DNA of 64,000 bases from Candidatus Pantoea varia (lineage in GTDB: Bacteria > Pseudomonadota > Gammaproteobacteria > Enterobacterales > Enterobacteriaceae), in NCBI RefSeq assembly GCF_900115075.1, contig NZ_FOVG01000001.1, positions 744,001 through 808,000 on the forward strand, given 5' to 3'. The notes under the pieces are model-generated. The model did no database searches. It saw nothing but the letters and a program-made list of their open reading frames with translations, and was not told the DNA's origin. This document shows positions 1-9,527 of this stretch, one piece after another. The position numbers were made by a program, and so were the translations under genes. Each line of letters begins with the position of its first letter. The first letter of the stretch is position 1.

Positions 1-244
1 TAAAAGTCTTCATCCCTGACCCGTTCTGCAAAAAAGTTGTGCTGCCATGACGTCACATATCCTCCGGCAAAGGCGGGGATTGCCAGTGAAATGCCGGAGA
101 TTCAGTAAAGCTCATTTTTTTGAGAGCTGCGTCACTATCTCTGAAAACAGGACGTTTTCTGATAGGACAATTCTCAAAAACATTTGTTTTACGAAAGTGT
201 GATGTCTCAGCGTGCGTTGACAATGCCGGAAAAAACATTTTTTA

Positions 245-277
245 ACAAGAAAAATCACTTAAAGATTTTTTTCTTGT
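245..277. repeat. AT-rich inverted repeat
   Basis: The arms are acaagaaaaatc (245-256) and gatttttttcttgt (264-277) around the loop acttaaa. They pair with a small bulge. Read on the plus strand it ends in a T-rich arm, so it could be a weak terminator. Read on the minus strand it would fall in the leader of the gene off the left edge. Function unknown. Confidence 0.45.
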
Positions 278-399
278 AAATACAGTGTATTGCCGATTTT
301 GCCTGCACATTCACAGTCTGACAGCTTCTGTGAACCACCCCACTAAAATACGCGAAGCCCGGTTTAATAAGAATTATTTTCAGACTCTCCGCACGTTTA

Positions 400-413
400 T
401 CAGAATTTCCTTA
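400..413 (-). promoter_or_regulatory. RcsAB box, probably of rcsA
   Basis: The minus strand reads TAAGGAAATTCTGA. This fits the RcsAB consensus TRVGAAWAWTSYGA at all but position 5, where the E. coli rcsA box, as remembered, also carries G. A possible -10 (TATTTT on the minus strand, 345-350) follows about 50 bp downstream. The likely role is RcsA/RcsB autoactivation of rcsA, assuming that gene lies just left of the window. Confidence 0.6.
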
Positions 414-504
414 GTTGCATTCTGGAAAACATGGTTCTGAAAATGCATGGATGGTTTTGCGATTCTTAAGTGTTGTAATGCAAAGGTAGTTAGAAACTTA
501 ATGT

Positions 505-1290
505 TCAGGGGCGGGATAGTTCTGTCAGGAACAGGGCGAGTAAATCAAATATTTCACCGAACAAATGCTCACAGAACGGGGCTAGCAGGGGCATCAACAA
601 GCTGATGGTTAAAATTCCGACTGATAAGGTAATCGGGAAGCCAATCGCGAAGATTGATAACTGAGGTGAAACACGGTTTAACAAACCCAGTACCAGATTT
701 ACCATGAGTAACAAAACGATTAACGGCAGCGCTAACATCATGCCATTAAGGAAAATTAATCCGCCCGCCTTCACCAGCGCCATAAACGCATTGGCATTTA
801 TCGGCTCACCGCCAATCGGCAGCGTATGAAAACTGTCCACCAGCAGCGAAATCAGCCACAGGTGTCCGTTAAAGGTCAGGAACAGCAGCATCGCCAGCAT
901 GTCGAGAAAACGGGCCAGAACCGGCATGTTAAGACGGCTGCCAGGATCGAAAAAAGTGGCAAACGAGATGCCCATCTGCAATCCAATCACTTCACCGGCC
1001 AGGCGCACAGCCGCAAAAGCGAACTGCATGGTGAAGCCGAGCGCGATACCAATCAGCATCTGCTGAATCAGCAGCAGAAAGCCGGGCGGTGAAAACAGGG
1101 TGACGTTAACAGCCGGTAACAACGGCATCACCAGCCAGGTGATCATCACCGCCAGACCGATTTTGACACGCTTGCTGACAGATCGTTCATTGAGGATCGG
1201 TGCGGTGGCGAATAACGCCATGATGCGCACCAGGGGCCAGAAGAACTGACTGACCCACTGAACCAGCTGGCTGCTATCGAGAGTAATCAT
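505..1290 (-). CDS. fliR: FliR, flagellar export gate protein
   Basis: Integral membrane component of the flagellar type III export gate, acting with FliP and FliQ in the inner membrane at the base of the basal body. The 261-residue product has about six hydrophobic segments, opens [10 protein letters not shown] and carries the family stretch [16 protein letters not shown]. The ATG at 1290 is chosen because it overlaps the fliQ stop by one base (TGATG) and matches the usual family length. An upstream in-frame start would add 23 unrelated residues read out of the end of fliQ. It is the last gene of fliLMNOPQR. The family is unmistakable; the exact start is inferred. Confidence 0.96.
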   Translation of the reverse strand: MITLDSSQLVQWVSQFFWPLVRIMALFATAPILNERSVSKRVKIGLAVMITWLVMPLLPAVNVTLFSPPGFLLLIQQMLIGIALGFTMQFAFAAVRLAGEVIGLQMGISFATFFDPGSRLNMPVLARFLDMLAMLLFLTFNGHLWLISLLVDSFHTLPIGGEPINANAFMALVKAGGLIFLNGMMLALPLIVLLLMVNLVLGLLNRVSPQLSIFAIGFPITLSVGILTISLLMPLLAPFCEHLFGEIFDLLALFLTELSRP

Positions 1291-1559
1291 CAGCCGATGA
1301 TGTAAGGCAGGTTGGTAAAGACGGTACGGATATAGTCCAGCAGCAGATTCAGCATCCACGGGCCGGCAATGATACCGGTGGTCGCTACCGCCAGGATCTT
1401 AGGAATAAAGGATAAGGTCTGTTCGTTGACCTGGGTCGCCGCCTGGATAAGGCTGATCAGCAGACCGCTGACCAGGGCTGCCAGCAGCAGCGGGGCGGCC
1501 AGCATCAGGGCGACGCGCATCGCTTCCTGTCCCATTACCATTACTGATTCGGGTGTCAT
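1290..1559 (-). CDS. fliQ: FliQ, flagellar export gate protein
   Basis: Small 89-residue inner-membrane subunit of the flagellar export gate. Two hydrophobic hairpin segments (about residues 16-38 and 53-75) flank a short polar loop containing [10 protein letters not shown], which is typical of FliQ. It begins [14 protein letters not shown]. It lies 27 bp downstream of fliP and overlaps fliR by one base, the usual order in fliLMNOPQR. Several FliQ copies assemble around the FliP-FliR core of the export channel (family knowledge). Nothing unusual is seen. Confidence 0.96.
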   Translation of the reverse strand: MTPESVMVMGQEAMRVALMLAAPLLLAALVSGLLISLIQAATQVNEQTLSFIPKILAVATTGIIAGPWMLNLLLDYIRTVFTNLPYIIG

Positions 1560-1586
1560 GTGTTGCTCCGGTAAGAAAAGGGGGGA

Positions 1587-2321
1587 TCAGGAGTAGAAGC
1601 TTTGCGCCAGCGAACCGACCAGCAGTTGCCAGCCATCGACCAGAACAAACAGCATCAGTTTAAACGGCAGCGCGATAGACGCTGGCGGGACCATCATCAT
1701 CCCCAGTGCCATCAGCACACTGGCTACCACCAGGTCGATAATCAGGAACGGGATAAACACGGTAAAGCCAATCTGAAACGCGGTCTTCAGCTCACTGGTC
1801 ACATAAGCAGGCAGCAGAATACGCATTGGCACCGCTTCAGGACCCGCGATCGGGGCGGTATTCGCCAGACGGGCAAACAGGGCTAAATCTGCTTCGCGGG
1901 TCTGACGCAGCATAAACTCGCGCAGCGGCTGAGCACCTTTATCAATGGCCACGTCCATGCTGATCTTGTCCTGACTGAACGGCAGATAGGCGTCCTGATA
2001 AATTTTGTCGAAGGTCGGCGCCATAATAAAGAAGGTCAGAAACAGCGACAGTCCCAGCAGCACCTGGTTAGGCGGCGCCGATGGCGTGCCCAGGGCGTTA
2101 CGCAGTAAACCGAACACAATGATGATACGAGTGAAGCTGGTCATCATCAGCAGCACGGCCGGAATAAAGGTCAGCGCTGTGATAAAGACCAGCGTCTGAA
2201 CTGGCAGTGACCAGCTCTGACCGCCATTCGGCAGTGAGTGACTCACCAGGCCCGGCAACTGGGCATGGGCAACCGGTGCCAGTAACAGCAGTGGCAGTAA
2301 AGGAAGCAGTCGACGCATCAT
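1587..2321 (-). CDS. fliP: FliP, flagellar export gate protein
   Basis: Core subunit of the flagellar type III export channel, 244 residues. The N-terminus is a signal peptide (RRLLPLL through AHA, about residues 1-20); FliP is one of the few gate proteins whose signal is cleaved. The family signature [20 protein letters not shown] is present, followed by [19 protein letters not shown], with further membrane helices at the C-terminus. Two adjacent ATG codons occur (2321 and 2318). The first overlaps the fliO stop by four bases, indicating translational coupling. Confidence 0.96.
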   Translation of the reverse strand: MMRRLLPLLPLLLLAPVAHAQLPGLVSHSLPNGGQSWSLPVQTLVFITALTFIPAVLLMMTSFTRIIIVFGLLRNALGTPSAPPNQVLLGLSLFLTFFIMAPTFDKIYQDAYLPFSQDKISMDVAIDKGAQPLREFMLRQTREADLALFARLANTAPIAGPEAVPMRILLPAYVTSELKTAFQIGFTVFIPFLIIDLVVASVLMALGMMMVPPASIALPFKLMLFVLVDGWQLLVGSLAQSFYS

Positions 2322-2716
2322 TGTGGTTTTCCGGGACGTTTAACCAGATTCTGTAACAGCTGACGAAAATCCTGTGGCGCACTGTTTACTGGCGTCACAG
2401 AGACCGGTTCACCCGGCGGCAGCGTATGCAGATGGGTAATCTGCTGTGCAGTGACGCCCAGCACCAGACGCGCATCAGGGGTATCGATAATCACCACCCG
2501 CTCACGCTGGCCCACGGATACGCTGGCTGTAAGTTTGAGCTCCTGGCTGCTGACCTTTTTCGGCGCGAAGCCGACACGGCGCGCCAGCCAGGCGCAGGCC
2601 AGAATCAATAAGATAATCACGGCTAACACGCTGCTGACCTGAGCCAGCATAGAGCCGGTCGAGATCGCCTGAGCGTGCGGTGCAGCCGGTTGCAGCGTTT
2701 GATTCTGGCTATTCAT
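2318..2716 (-). CDS. fliO: FliO, flagellar export gate assembly protein
   Basis: 132-residue protein with one membrane segment (about residues 27-46) followed by a basic, cytosolic beta-rich domain containing [12 protein letters not shown] and ARLVLGV, the pattern expected of FliO. FliO helps FliP oligomerise during export-gate assembly and is the least conserved gate protein. It sits between fliN and fliP, with 10 bp after fliN and a four-base overlap with fliP. The identification rests on this fold pattern and on the operon position. Confidence 0.92.
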   Translation of the reverse strand: MNSQNQTLQPAAPHAQAISTGSMLAQVSSVLAVIILLILACAWLARRVGFAPKKVSSQELKLTASVSVGQRERVVIIDTPDARLVLGVTAQQITHLHTLPPGEPVSVTPVNSAPQDFRQLLQNLVKRPGKPQ

Positions 2717-2726
2717 AATGTGACTC

Positions 2727-3134
2727 TTAGCGACTCAGACGACGCATACGTTCAGATGGGGTGATGATGTCAGTGATGCGAACGCCATATTTGTCGTTCA
2801 CGACCACCACTTCACCCTGCGCAATCAGGTAGCCGTTGATCAGAATATCCAGCGGTTCACCTGCCAGGCCATCCAGTGACACCACGGAACCCTGCGCCAG
2901 ACGCAGCAGCTCTTTGATGGTCATCTTGGTGCGACCCAGTTCCACGGTGAGTTTCACCGGGATATCCATAATCAGATCGATATCCTGCAGCGATCCAGCG
3001 ACATTGCCGCTGTCGAATGATTTGAAGACTTCGTCGGTCTGCGGCGCACTGCTGCTGCCGACCTGCTCATTCATCGCTTCAGCCCACAGATCGTCCGCAG
3101 AGACATCGTCAGACGGTTTATTACTGTCAGTCAT
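2727..3134 (-). CDS. fliN: FliN, flagellar motor switch protein
   Basis: C-ring component, 135 residues. The N-terminal half is acidic and variable. The C-terminal half is a SpoA/surface-presentation domain with VKLTVELGRTKMTIKELL and GEPLDILINGYLIAQGEVVV. FliN tetramers form the base of the C-ring and, with FliH, dock export substrates and the ATPase. The start overlaps the end of fliM by eight bases, so the two switch proteins are translationally coupled. Length and sequence match E. coli FliN closely. Confidence 0.96.
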   Translation of the reverse strand: MTDSNKPSDDVSADDLWAEAMNEQVGSSSAPQTDEVFKSFDSGNVAGSLQDIDLIMDIPVKLTVELGRTKMTIKELLRLAQGSVVSLDGLAGEPLDILINGYLIAQGEVVVVNDKYGVRITDIITPSERMRRLSR

Positions 3135-4134
3135 GGGGCTGTTCCTCGTTCAGCGAATTCAAAATCGGGTTAATCAGGTGTTCGACACGGAGCGCGTACT
3201 GACCATTCATCGTGCCATATTGGCTGGTTAATACCGGGACGCTATCGACATGCGCGATAATGCGTTCCGGCTTCTCAATCGGCAGCACATCACCGGGTTT
3301 CAGCTGCAAAATCCGTGACAGACGCAGTGAGGTTTCGGCAAAGTGAGCAATCAGTTCCAGCTCAGAGTGCTGCACCTGTTTGACCAGGTTGTCGCGCCAG
3401 TGGTTATCTTCCTGACGGGAGTTTTCGAGCGGTGGGTTCACCAGCAGCTCGCGCAGCGGTTCAATCATTGAAAACGGGATGCAGATATTAAACTCACCCA
3501 CCAGGTTACCAATCTCCACCTGGAACGGCGTGTTAACCACGATATCGTTCGGTGAAGTGGTGATGTTGGTGAACTTTACCTGCATCTCTGAACGTACATA
3601 CTCGACGTCCAGTGGATAAATGGCCTTCCAGGCGTCGCTGTAACCATCCAGCGCCAGCTTCAGCATGCGGCGAATCACGCGCTGCTCGGTATGGGTGAAC
3701 TCACGGCCTTCGACTTTAGTCGGAAAACGTCCGTCGCCACCAAACAGGTTGTCGACAGCGATAAACACCAGGCTCGGTGAGAACACCACCAGCGCGGTGC
3801 CGCGCAGCGGCTTCAGGTGGATCAGATTCAGGTTGGTTGGCACCGGCAGATTGCGGGCAAACTCGTGATACGGCTGAATCTTGATCGCCCCGACGCTGAT
3901 ATCCGGGCTACGGCGCAGCAGGTTAAACAGCGCCATACGGAAACTACGGGCAAAACGCTCGTTAATAATCTCCAGCGCCTGCAAACGCTCGCGAACCACA
4001 CGGCGCTGGGTATTCGGATCGTAAGGACGAATATCGCCTTCCGGTCCGTTTTGTTTCTTTTCTTCTTCCGCGCTGCCGCTGTCGCCGTTTAAAAGGGCGT
4101 CAATTTCAGCCTGGGAGAGAATGCTATCGCCCAT
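3127..4134 (-). CDS. fliM: FliM, flagellar motor switch protein that binds CheY-P
   Basis: C-ring switch protein, 335 residues. The N-terminus carries the CheY-phosphate binding peptide (LSQAEIDALLNG, residues 5-16). A middle domain starting near GDIRPYDPNTQRR follows, and a C-terminal SpoA-like domain includes GDVLPIEKP. FliM connects chemotaxis signalling (CheY) to FliG and sets rotation direction. It is followed by fliN with an eight-base overlap and preceded by fliL with a 4-bp gap. Intact, with no unusual features. Confidence 0.97.
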   Translation of the reverse strand: MGDSILSQAEIDALLNGDSGSAEEEKKQNGPEGDIRPYDPNTQRRVVRERLQALEIINERFARSFRMALFNLLRRSPDISVGAIKIQPYHEFARNLPVPTNLNLIHLKPLRGTALVVFSPSLVFIAVDNLFGGDGRFPTKVEGREFTHTEQRVIRRMLKLALDGYSDAWKAIYPLDVEYVRSEMQVKFTNITTSPNDIVVNTPFQVEIGNLVGEFNICIPFSMIEPLRELLVNPPLENSRQEDNHWRDNLVKQVQHSELELIAHFAETSLRLSRILQLKPGDVLPIEKPERIIAHVDSVPVLTSQYGTMNGQYALRVEHLINPILNSLNEEQPHD

Positions 4135-4138
4135 TGAT

Positions 4139-4624
4139 TCACCTCAAAATGAAGGCAGTAAACAGCACGTCGTTTACAGCCTGCGGAGGTTGACCTTTTA
4201 CCAGCGGGGGTGTCAGCGCCTGTTTGATTTGTTCAACAAGCGCCTGCTTTCCTTGCTCTGTCGCCAGCGCCGCAGCACTCTGACGCGAGAGCAGCAGCAG
4301 CAAACGGCTGCGCACCTCAGGCAGATAGTCATTCATCCGACGTCGGGTATCCTCATCGGCCAGACGCAGGGTAAAGCCTACGTAAAGCACGCGGTCGGGA
4401 TCGTTGTCGGGATTGACCAGGTTAACCGTAAATGTATCAAGTGCAAAAAAGACCGGAGCGGGAGGCGGTTCAACTTTCGCCACCTCAGGCTTATCGCCCT
4501 CATGTTTATTCATCATTCGCCAGACTGCATAGCCTGCCACGCTGCAAGCGGCCAGCGTCAAAATAAGCAACACTGGTATTAAGAGTTTACGTTTGCTGCC
4601 TTTTGCTTTCGCGTTATCAGACAT
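4139..4624 (-). CDS. fliL: FliL, basal-body associated protein
   Basis: 161-residue bitopic inner-membrane protein. A basic cytosolic start ([10 protein letters not shown]) is followed by one membrane helix (about residues 14-35) and a periplasmic domain with [12 protein letters not shown] and [11 protein letters not shown], typical of FliL. It surrounds the stator near the MS ring and supports torque and swarming (family knowledge). It is the first gene of fliLMNOPQR. Promoter-like elements and an inverted repeat occupy the 127 bp between fliK and fliL. Confidence 0.94.
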   Translation of the reverse strand: MSDNAKAKGSKRKLLIPVLLILTLAACSVAGYAVWRMMNKHEGDKPEVAKVEPPPAPVFFALDTFTVNLVNPDNDPDRVLYVGFTLRLADEDTRRRMNDYLPEVRSRLLLLLSRQSAAALATEQGKQALVEQIKQALTPPLVKGQPPQAVNDVLFTAFILR

Positions 4625-4644
4625 GGTGCAGTTACTTCCTGTGA

Positions 4645-4703
4645 ATTATAGGCAAGCCTCTCGGCTCACGAGACAGATTATCCGCGTCTTAAGTCAAACC
4701 AAT
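4645..4703 (-). promoter_or_regulatory. Possible fliL operon promoters
   Basis: On the minus strand, TATAAT lies at 4650-4645, about 20 bp before the fliL ATG, with no good -35. That is the usual look of an FlhDC-activated class 2 promoter. Further upstream GCGGATAA (4685-4678), N10-11 and ATTGGTTT (4703-4696) give a weak sigma-28 match (7/8 and 4/8). The FlhDC site itself could not be defined. Confidence 0.4.
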
Positions 4704-4720
4704 GGGTAGATAAGACGCGG
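4682..4720. repeat. 10-bp perfect inverted repeat between fliK and fliL
   Basis: The arms are ccgcgtctta (4682-4691) and taagacgcgg (4711-4720), with a 19-base loop. No T-run follows on the minus strand, so it is not a standard terminator for fliK. One arm overlaps the weak sigma-28-like -10 of fliL. It may be a transcript-end stabiliser or a binding site. Confidence 0.6.
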
Positions 4721-4751
4721 GTTTTACGCTTACCTTCAGCGTTTGCCGCTG

Positions 4752-6020
4752 TCAGGCGAAAGTATCGACGGCGCTATTGCCGCTAACGCGAGCCTGGAGG
4801 GCAGCGGGAACGGCGATCGGCGTAATGTCGGTGTCACTGTCCTGGGTGAGGGAGAAGCGGCCATGCTGTCCATCGCGGCGCGCCTCCTGTTGCTGCTGGA
4901 ATTGCTGGCCCTGCGCGGAACTGTCACTGCTCACCTGACTCTCGCCCAGGTTGATACCGCTTTCTGCCAGCGCGCTGCGCAGCTGCGGTATCGCGGCTTC
5001 CAGTGCCGCTCTGACGTGGCTATGGCCGGAAACCAGATTAATTTGTGCCTGGTCGTTATCCAGTTTCAGGCTGATCTGGATAGCGCCAAGGTCTGCCGGA
5101 TGTAAACGCAACTCCGCGTTCTGCTGGCCATTGCGAGTGAACATGACAATCTGCTGACTCAGTGCCTGTTGCCACTCGTCGCTGCCCAGTTGTGAGTTCA
5201 GCGTCGGCGTTGACGGGGTGCTGATGGTCGCGGAGGCGGTCACCGGAGCGGGCAGGCTGCTGGCGGTGGCGACGGGCATCGCGTTGATCGTGCTATCGCT
5301 GGCACTGGCTTTAATCGCACCCTGATCATCCTGCTTAACCATATTGCTCAGCGCCTGCTGGAAACTGCCATCAAGCGTCAGGCCATTGCTGGTTGCACTC
5401 TGCGCGGCGGTGTTGCTCTGGCTGGTGGCAGCCGTGACGGCAGGTTTGCTCTGTGCGTCGCTTCTGACTTCAGCCTTCTCATCGTCACCTTCTGCGTGGC
5501 TCGGCTGTCCGCTGTTCAGCAGTGGCGTCAGCGAAGTCTGACTCTTCCGGCCGGTGTCGGTCTGGGCAATCAGCTCGCCCGCCTCACTGCTGACCGGGGT
5601 CGAAGGCGTCGCTGTCGGCGTCACCGCACCCGGTAACATGGCGAACAACGCCTGCACATTCTGCATGTCGGTGGCGCTTAAGGGTGCCACGTCCGGCTTG
5701 TCTTTATCATCGGCTGATTTTGACCCACCTTTAATATTTTCAGGTTTAAACAGAGCGGTCAGTGCAGCAGGATTATCCAGCGCCGCCATCAGTGCATTCA
5801 GGGGTGCCTTAGGGCGGGCTTCATCAGCCGTTTCTGCTTTGGCGTCAGCGGATTGCGCCACTTTTCCATGCTGTTTAGCCAGGCCGAGCAGCTGGTTTCC
5901 CAGCGCAGTCAGAAAGTCCTTAGGCAGGGCGTCTTCACCCAAAGCAAGGTCGGTTGAGACTGATGGTTCCGCGTCGGTTTTAACCGATGCTTTCATGGCA
6001 ATGTTTGGCAGCGTAATCAT
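4752..6020 (-). CDS. fliK: FliK, hook-length control protein
   Basis: Secreted molecular ruler that sets hook length and switches export specificity through FlhB. The product is 422 residues. The N-terminal and middle parts are rich in Ala, Ser, Thr, Gln and Pro and look disordered ([13 protein letters not shown] and similar). The conserved C-terminal domain (about residues 295-362) contains [14 protein letters not shown] and [15 protein letters not shown], the FliK signature. A Gln-rich tail ([11 protein letters not shown]) follows. It ends fliFGHIJK and starts with a four-base overlap on fliJ. Confidence 0.95.
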   Translation of the reverse strand: MITLPNIAMKASVKTDAEPSVSTDLALGEDALPKDFLTALGNQLLGLAKQHGKVAQSADAKAETADEARPKAPLNALMAALDNPAALTALFKPENIKGGSKSADDKDKPDVAPLSATDMQNVQALFAMLPGAVTPTATPSTPVSSEAGELIAQTDTGRKSQTSLTPLLNSGQPSHAEGDDEKAEVRSDAQSKPAVTAATSQSNTAAQSATSNGLTLDGSFQQALSNMVKQDDQGAIKASASDSTINAMPVATASSLPAPVTASATISTPSTPTLNSQLGSDEWQQALSQQIVMFTRNGQQNAELRLHPADLGAIQISLKLDNDQAQINLVSGHSHVRAALEAAIPQLRSALAESGINLGESQVSSDSSAQGQQFQQQQEARRDGQHGRFSLTQDSDTDITPIAVPAALQARVSGNSAVDTFA

Positions 6021-6460
6021 TCGCCTCTCCTCGATGCGGCCCGTTGGGCAAATTCATCCATCCGTTTCTGATCGAGACGGTTTTCCTGTCGTAATGCATT
6101 TTCCGCTGCGCGCGTTATCAGAGTCTGATAGGCGTTCAGCCGCTGCTGTTTGTCGCGCCAGTTAATCAGCGCCTGCTCCAGCCGCTGATTCCAGTTATTG
6201 AGCTGGTTGCGGTGCTGCTCAATCGCTTTTTCCAGCGTCTGAATAAACTGGTGATAGTTGGTCCAGCGGGTGCTGGCGATGCCGGATGACATGTCATCGT
6301 TGAGCTTATTGCGATACTCGTCCTGATAATCGAGCAGCATCGTCAGCTGCTCGTTAGCGGCGTGCTGGCCGCGACGCATATCGCCTAAATAGATGGCGGC
6401 ACGTTCGAGATCCTGCTCCGCTAAGTCGCGCAGCGTATCGATGGCATTTGCAGTTTTCAT
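6017..6460 (-). CDS. fliJ: FliJ, export chaperone/ATPase stalk protein
   Basis: 147-residue, almost entirely helical, Gln- and Arg-rich coiled-coil protein (for example [20 protein letters not shown]). FliJ fits into the FliI hexamer like the gamma subunit of F1-ATPase and recycles export chaperones (family knowledge). It lies 28 bp after fliI and overlaps fliK by four bases. No charged periplasmic or membrane segment is present, in line with a cytosolic protein. Confidence 0.94.
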   Translation of the reverse strand: MKTANAIDTLRDLAEQDLERAAIYLGDMRRGQHAANEQLTMLLDYQDEYRNKLNDDMSSGIASTRWTNYHQFIQTLEKAIEQHRNQLNNWNQRLEQALINWRDKQQRLNAYQTLITRAAENALRQENRLDQKRMDEFAQRAASRRGE

Positions 6461-6488
6461 TGCCGTTACCTCGCGTTAATCATTGTGA

Positions 6489-7850
6489 CTAGCCAAACAG
6501 CGCATGCAGATGCAGGCTGGCGTCGTCGTAATCGCTGCGCTCAAAGATGCCCTGTTGCAGGAAGGCTTCCATCTGCGGATAGAGCGTGATCGCTTTATCG
6601 AGCATCGGATCGCTGCCAGCGGCATAAGCCCCGACGCTGACCAGATCGCGGTTTCGCTGGAAGCTGGAGAGCAACTGCTTGAACTGGCGCACCTGTGCAT
6701 AGTGGTTCTCATCGATCAGCGAGGTCATCGCACGACTGATCGAGGCTTCAATATCAATGGCCGGATAGTGGCCCGCTTCGCCCAGACGACGCGACAGCAC
6801 AATGTGGCCGTCGAGAATGGCGCGTGCGGAGTCCGCAATCGGGTCCTGCTGATCGTCGCCTTCGGTCAGTACGGTATAGAAGGCGGTGATCGAGCCGCCG
6901 CCGTCGATGCCATTACCGGCACGCTCAACCAGCGCAGGCAGTTTGGCGAACACGGAAGGCGGATAGCCTTTGGTCGCGGGCGGCTCACCAATCGCCAGGG
7001 CGATCTCACGCTGCGCCATGGCGTAGCGGGTCAGGGAATCCATAATCAGCAACACATGCTTGCCGCGGTCGCGAAAATCTTCCGCGATGCGCGTGGCGTA
7101 AGCGGCACCCTGCATACGCAGCAGCGGTGACACGTCGGCCGGCGCGGCGATGACCACCGAACGGGCACGGCCTTCAGCACCGAGAATGTTCTCGATAAAA
7201 TCTTTTACTTCACGGCCACGTTCGCCAATCAGACCGACCACGATCACGTCCGCTTTGGTGTAGCGCGCCATCATGCCGAGCAGTACGCTTTTACCCACGC
7301 CCGAACCGGCGAACAGGCCCATACGCTGCCCGCGACCAACCGTCAGCAGGGCGTTGATCGCCCGGACGCCGGTATCCAGCACGTCGGTAATCGGCGTACG
7401 CTGCAGCGGGTTAAACGGCGGGGTGTTCAGCGGTGCGCGATAGCCGGTATCCGGCGACGGCAGGCCATCCAGCGGTCGGCCGCTACCATCAAGTACGCGG
7501 CCCAGCAGTTCCGGCCCCAGCATCATCTGTTTGCCCGCCTGCGGGTTCTCACCGTTCTGGCGCGCATAAACCCGCGCACCCGGTAAAATGCCGTCCACTT
7601 CTTCCAGTGGCATCATCAGCAGTTTCTGACCATTGAATCCCACCACTTCGCTTTCGATTTCGCTGATGGTTTTGCCATCGTTGCGTTCGATCACGCAGGT
7701 CGCACCCAGCGGCAGCTGTAAGCCGGTCGCTTCCAGCACCAGGCCAGTGGCGCGGGTCAGGCGGCCATAACGGCGCACTGTTTGCACCTGGGCGATGCGT
7801 TTCTCAAAGGCGTCGAGCGAGCCAAGCCAGCGATTCAGACGGGTGGTCAT
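6489..7850 (-). CDS. fliI: FliI, flagellum-specific ATP synthase/ATPase
   Basis: 453-residue type III export ATPase related to F1 beta. The Walker A loop GSGVGKS is at residues 182-188 and the Walker B stretch is [11 protein letters not shown]. The ATPase family signature [15 protein letters not shown] appears here as [15 protein letters not shown]. It energises substrate unfolding and chaperone release at the export gate together with FliH and FliJ. It overlaps fliH by four bases. Intact, with the expected length. Confidence 0.98.
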   Translation of the reverse strand: MTTRLNRWLGSLDAFEKRIAQVQTVRRYGRLTRATGLVLEATGLQLPLGATCVIERNDGKTISEIESEVVGFNGQKLLMMPLEEVDGILPGARVYARQNGENPQAGKQMMLGPELLGRVLDGSGRPLDGLPSPDTGYRAPLNTPPFNPLQRTPITDVLDTGVRAINALLTVGRGQRMGLFAGSGVGKSVLLGMMARYTKADVIVVGLIGERGREVKDFIENILGAEGRARSVVIAAPADVSPLLRMQGAAYATRIAEDFRDRGKHVLLIMDSLTRYAMAQREIALAIGEPPATKGYPPSVFAKLPALVERAGNGIDGGGSITAFYTVLTEGDDQQDPIADSARAILDGHIVLSRRLGEAGHYPAIDIEASISRAMTSLIDENHYAQVRQFKQLLSSFQRNRDLVSVGAYAAGSDPMLDKAITLYPQMEAFLQQGIFERSDYDDASLHLHALFG

Positions 7851-8542
7851 TTAATTTCTCCAGGTGCAGCAAGACGGCAGAGTTCCTGCCAGCGCGTCGC
7901 GACGCTGGCATCCAGGTCGCCATCTTCTGCGCTGAGTTTGCAGCCGCCAGGATGCAGGGTGCTGTCAGCGATCAGACGCCAGCCATGCAGATCCAGCGTC
8001 GGACCCAGGGTCTGCTCAATGCGTTGTAAATCATCCGGGTGAACACGCAGCTGCGGTTTGCCGCTGAACATCGGTTCCTGCTGCAGTAAACCCTGAATCT
8101 GGCGCAGCAGAGCGGTGCCATCTACCGTGGTCGCCTGACCAATCACCGAGCGAGCCGCTTCCAGCGCCAGCTGCATCAGACGGGCAGCGATGACGCTATC
8201 CAGAGATTCCAGCGTGTTCTGGAACTCCGTTACCAGTTGCTGCATCCGCGCCTGAAGTGGCGCCTGCTGCTGCTGGGCATCGGCCAGACCCTGCTGAAAA
8301 CCGGCGTCATAGCCCGCTTTCTGACCTTCGGTCACACCCTGCTGATAGCCTTCGTTGTAACCCTGGCTCTGCGCCTCTTTGCGCATCTGCTGCTGCAGAC
8401 GTTCGAGCTGCTGTTGCTGCTCATCAACGCCATCCTGTGCTTCGTAAATTTCTGGCTGCAACTCAGGTTCAGGCTCATCAAAACGGCCTAAATCGCTGGG
8501 CTGCCATAGCTGCCAGGGGCGGGCAGAAAATGCATCAGACAT
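7847..8542 (-). CDS. fliH: FliH, negative regulator of FliI ATPase
   Basis: 231-residue cytosolic protein that binds FliI and links it to the C-ring through FliN. It opens [13 protein letters not shown], has a long Gln/Glu-rich coiled-coil middle with GxxxG-type spacing ([20 protein letters not shown], typical of FliH), and ends in a V-ATPase subunit E-like domain. The ATG at 8542 is preferred: GAGG lies about seven bases upstream and the start overlaps the fliG stop by eight bases. A TTG start 21 bases earlier is possible but unlikely. Confidence 0.95.
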   Translation of the reverse strand: MSDAFSARPWQLWQPSDLGRFDEPEPELQPEIYEAQDGVDEQQQQLERLQQQMRKEAQSQGYNEGYQQGVTEGQKAGYDAGFQQGLADAQQQQAPLQARMQQLVTEFQNTLESLDSVIAARLMQLALEAARSVIGQATTVDGTALLRQIQGLLQQEPMFSGKPQLRVHPDDLQRIEQTLGPTLDLHGWRLIADSTLHPGGCKLSAEDGDLDASVATRWQELCRLAAPGEIK

Positions 8543-9527
8543 AAGTTTCCTCGCCACCACCAATCACCATCTCGCCAGATTCGGCCAGGCGGCGTACCAC
8601 CAGCAGGATCGCTTTCTGTTCGTTTTCCACTGCGGACATACGGACCGGACCCCGGTTGGACAGGTCGTCGCGCAGGATATCGGCTGCACGGGCTGACATG
8701 TTCTTGAGGAACTTCTCGCGCAGTGGCTGTTCGGCACCTTTCAGTGCGACCAGCAGCTGCTCGGACTCCACTTCCTGCAACAGACGCTGGATGCTGCGGT
8801 CGTCCACGGCCACCAGGTTTTCGAACAGGAACATCTCGTCGATAATTTTCTGTGCCAGTTCGCCATCGAAGTCGCGTACCGCTTCGATAACGGCCTCTTC
8901 CTGCTGCGTTTTCATCAGGTTGATGATCTCGGCTGCCGTTCTCACGCCGCCCATCTTCGCGCGCTTGAGGTTGGTGCCATCCAGCAGGCCGTTCAGTACT
9001 TCGGTCAGTTCGGCCAGCGCGGCTGGCTGCACACCACCGAAGGTCGCGATACGCAGCATCACATCGTGACGCAGACGTTCGTCGAACAGCGCCACGATAT
9101 CGGCAGCCTGGGCACGCTTGAGGTGCACCAGGATGGTCGCGATGATCTGTGGATGCTCGTCGCGAATAAGGTCGGCGGCGGCCTGCGGTTCCATAAAGTT
9201 GAGCGTTTCCATACCGCTGGTGGTTTCACGCGTTTCGAGAATGTCCTCCAGCAGGCTGGAGGCACGCTCTTCGCCCAGTGCACGTGTCAGCACTGAACGC
9301 AGGTATTCGTTCGAGTTCAGGCTCAGCGCCGCGAACTGCTCGGCGTCCGCTTCGAACTCGCGCAGCACTTCGGTCAGCTGTTTATGGGACACCTGACGCA
9401 TGTTGGCCATCGAGGCGCTCAGATGCTGCACTTCACGCTGGTTCAGGTGTTTGAAAACTTCCGCGGCGCGCTCTTCGCCAATGGTCATCATGAGGATGGC
9501 GCTTTTTTCGGTTCCGGTCAGACTCAT
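8535..9527 (-). CDS. fliG: FliG, flagellar motor switch and torque protein
   Basis: 330-residue C-ring protein that couples FliF to FliM and contacts the MotA stator. The middle domain has the EHPQ motif ([15 protein letters not shown]). The C-terminal torque helix carries the conserved charges ([15 protein letters not shown], then [16 protein letters not shown]). The start overlaps the end of fliF by four bases. Nothing departs from the enteric family. Confidence 0.98.
   Translation of the reverse strand: MSLTGTEKSAILMMTIGEERAAEVFKHLNQREVQHLSASMANMRQVSHKQLTEVLREFEADAEQFAALSLNSNEYLRSVLTRALGEERASSLLEDILETRETTSGMETLNFMEPQAAADLIRDEHPQIIATILVHLKRAQAADIVALFDERLRHDVMLRIATFGGVQPAALAELTEVLNGLLDGTNLKRAKMGGVRTAAEIINLMKTQQEEAVIEAVRDFDGELAQKIIDEMFLFENLVAVDDRSIQRLLQEVESEQLLVALKGAEQPLREKFLKNMSARAADILRDDLSNRGPVRMSAVENEQKAILLVVRRLAESGEMVIGGGEETYV

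Larger units (their letters stand above)
1..504. other. Intergenic region left of fliR; no gene seen
   Basis: No convincing coding frame is present. The longest open frame (minus strand, about 60 codons) has no ribosome site and no recognisable sequence. In E. coli and relatives the gene after fliR is rcsA, so this is probably its long upstream region, with rcsA itself starting left of the window on the minus strand. The stretch holds an RcsAB-type box at 400-413 and an AT-rich inverted repeat at 245-277, listed separately. Confidence 0.6.

Noticed and set aside
53..238. 61-codon frame on the minus strand left of fliR
   Set aside because: No ribosome site, no protein character and it lies in the presumed rcsA leader.
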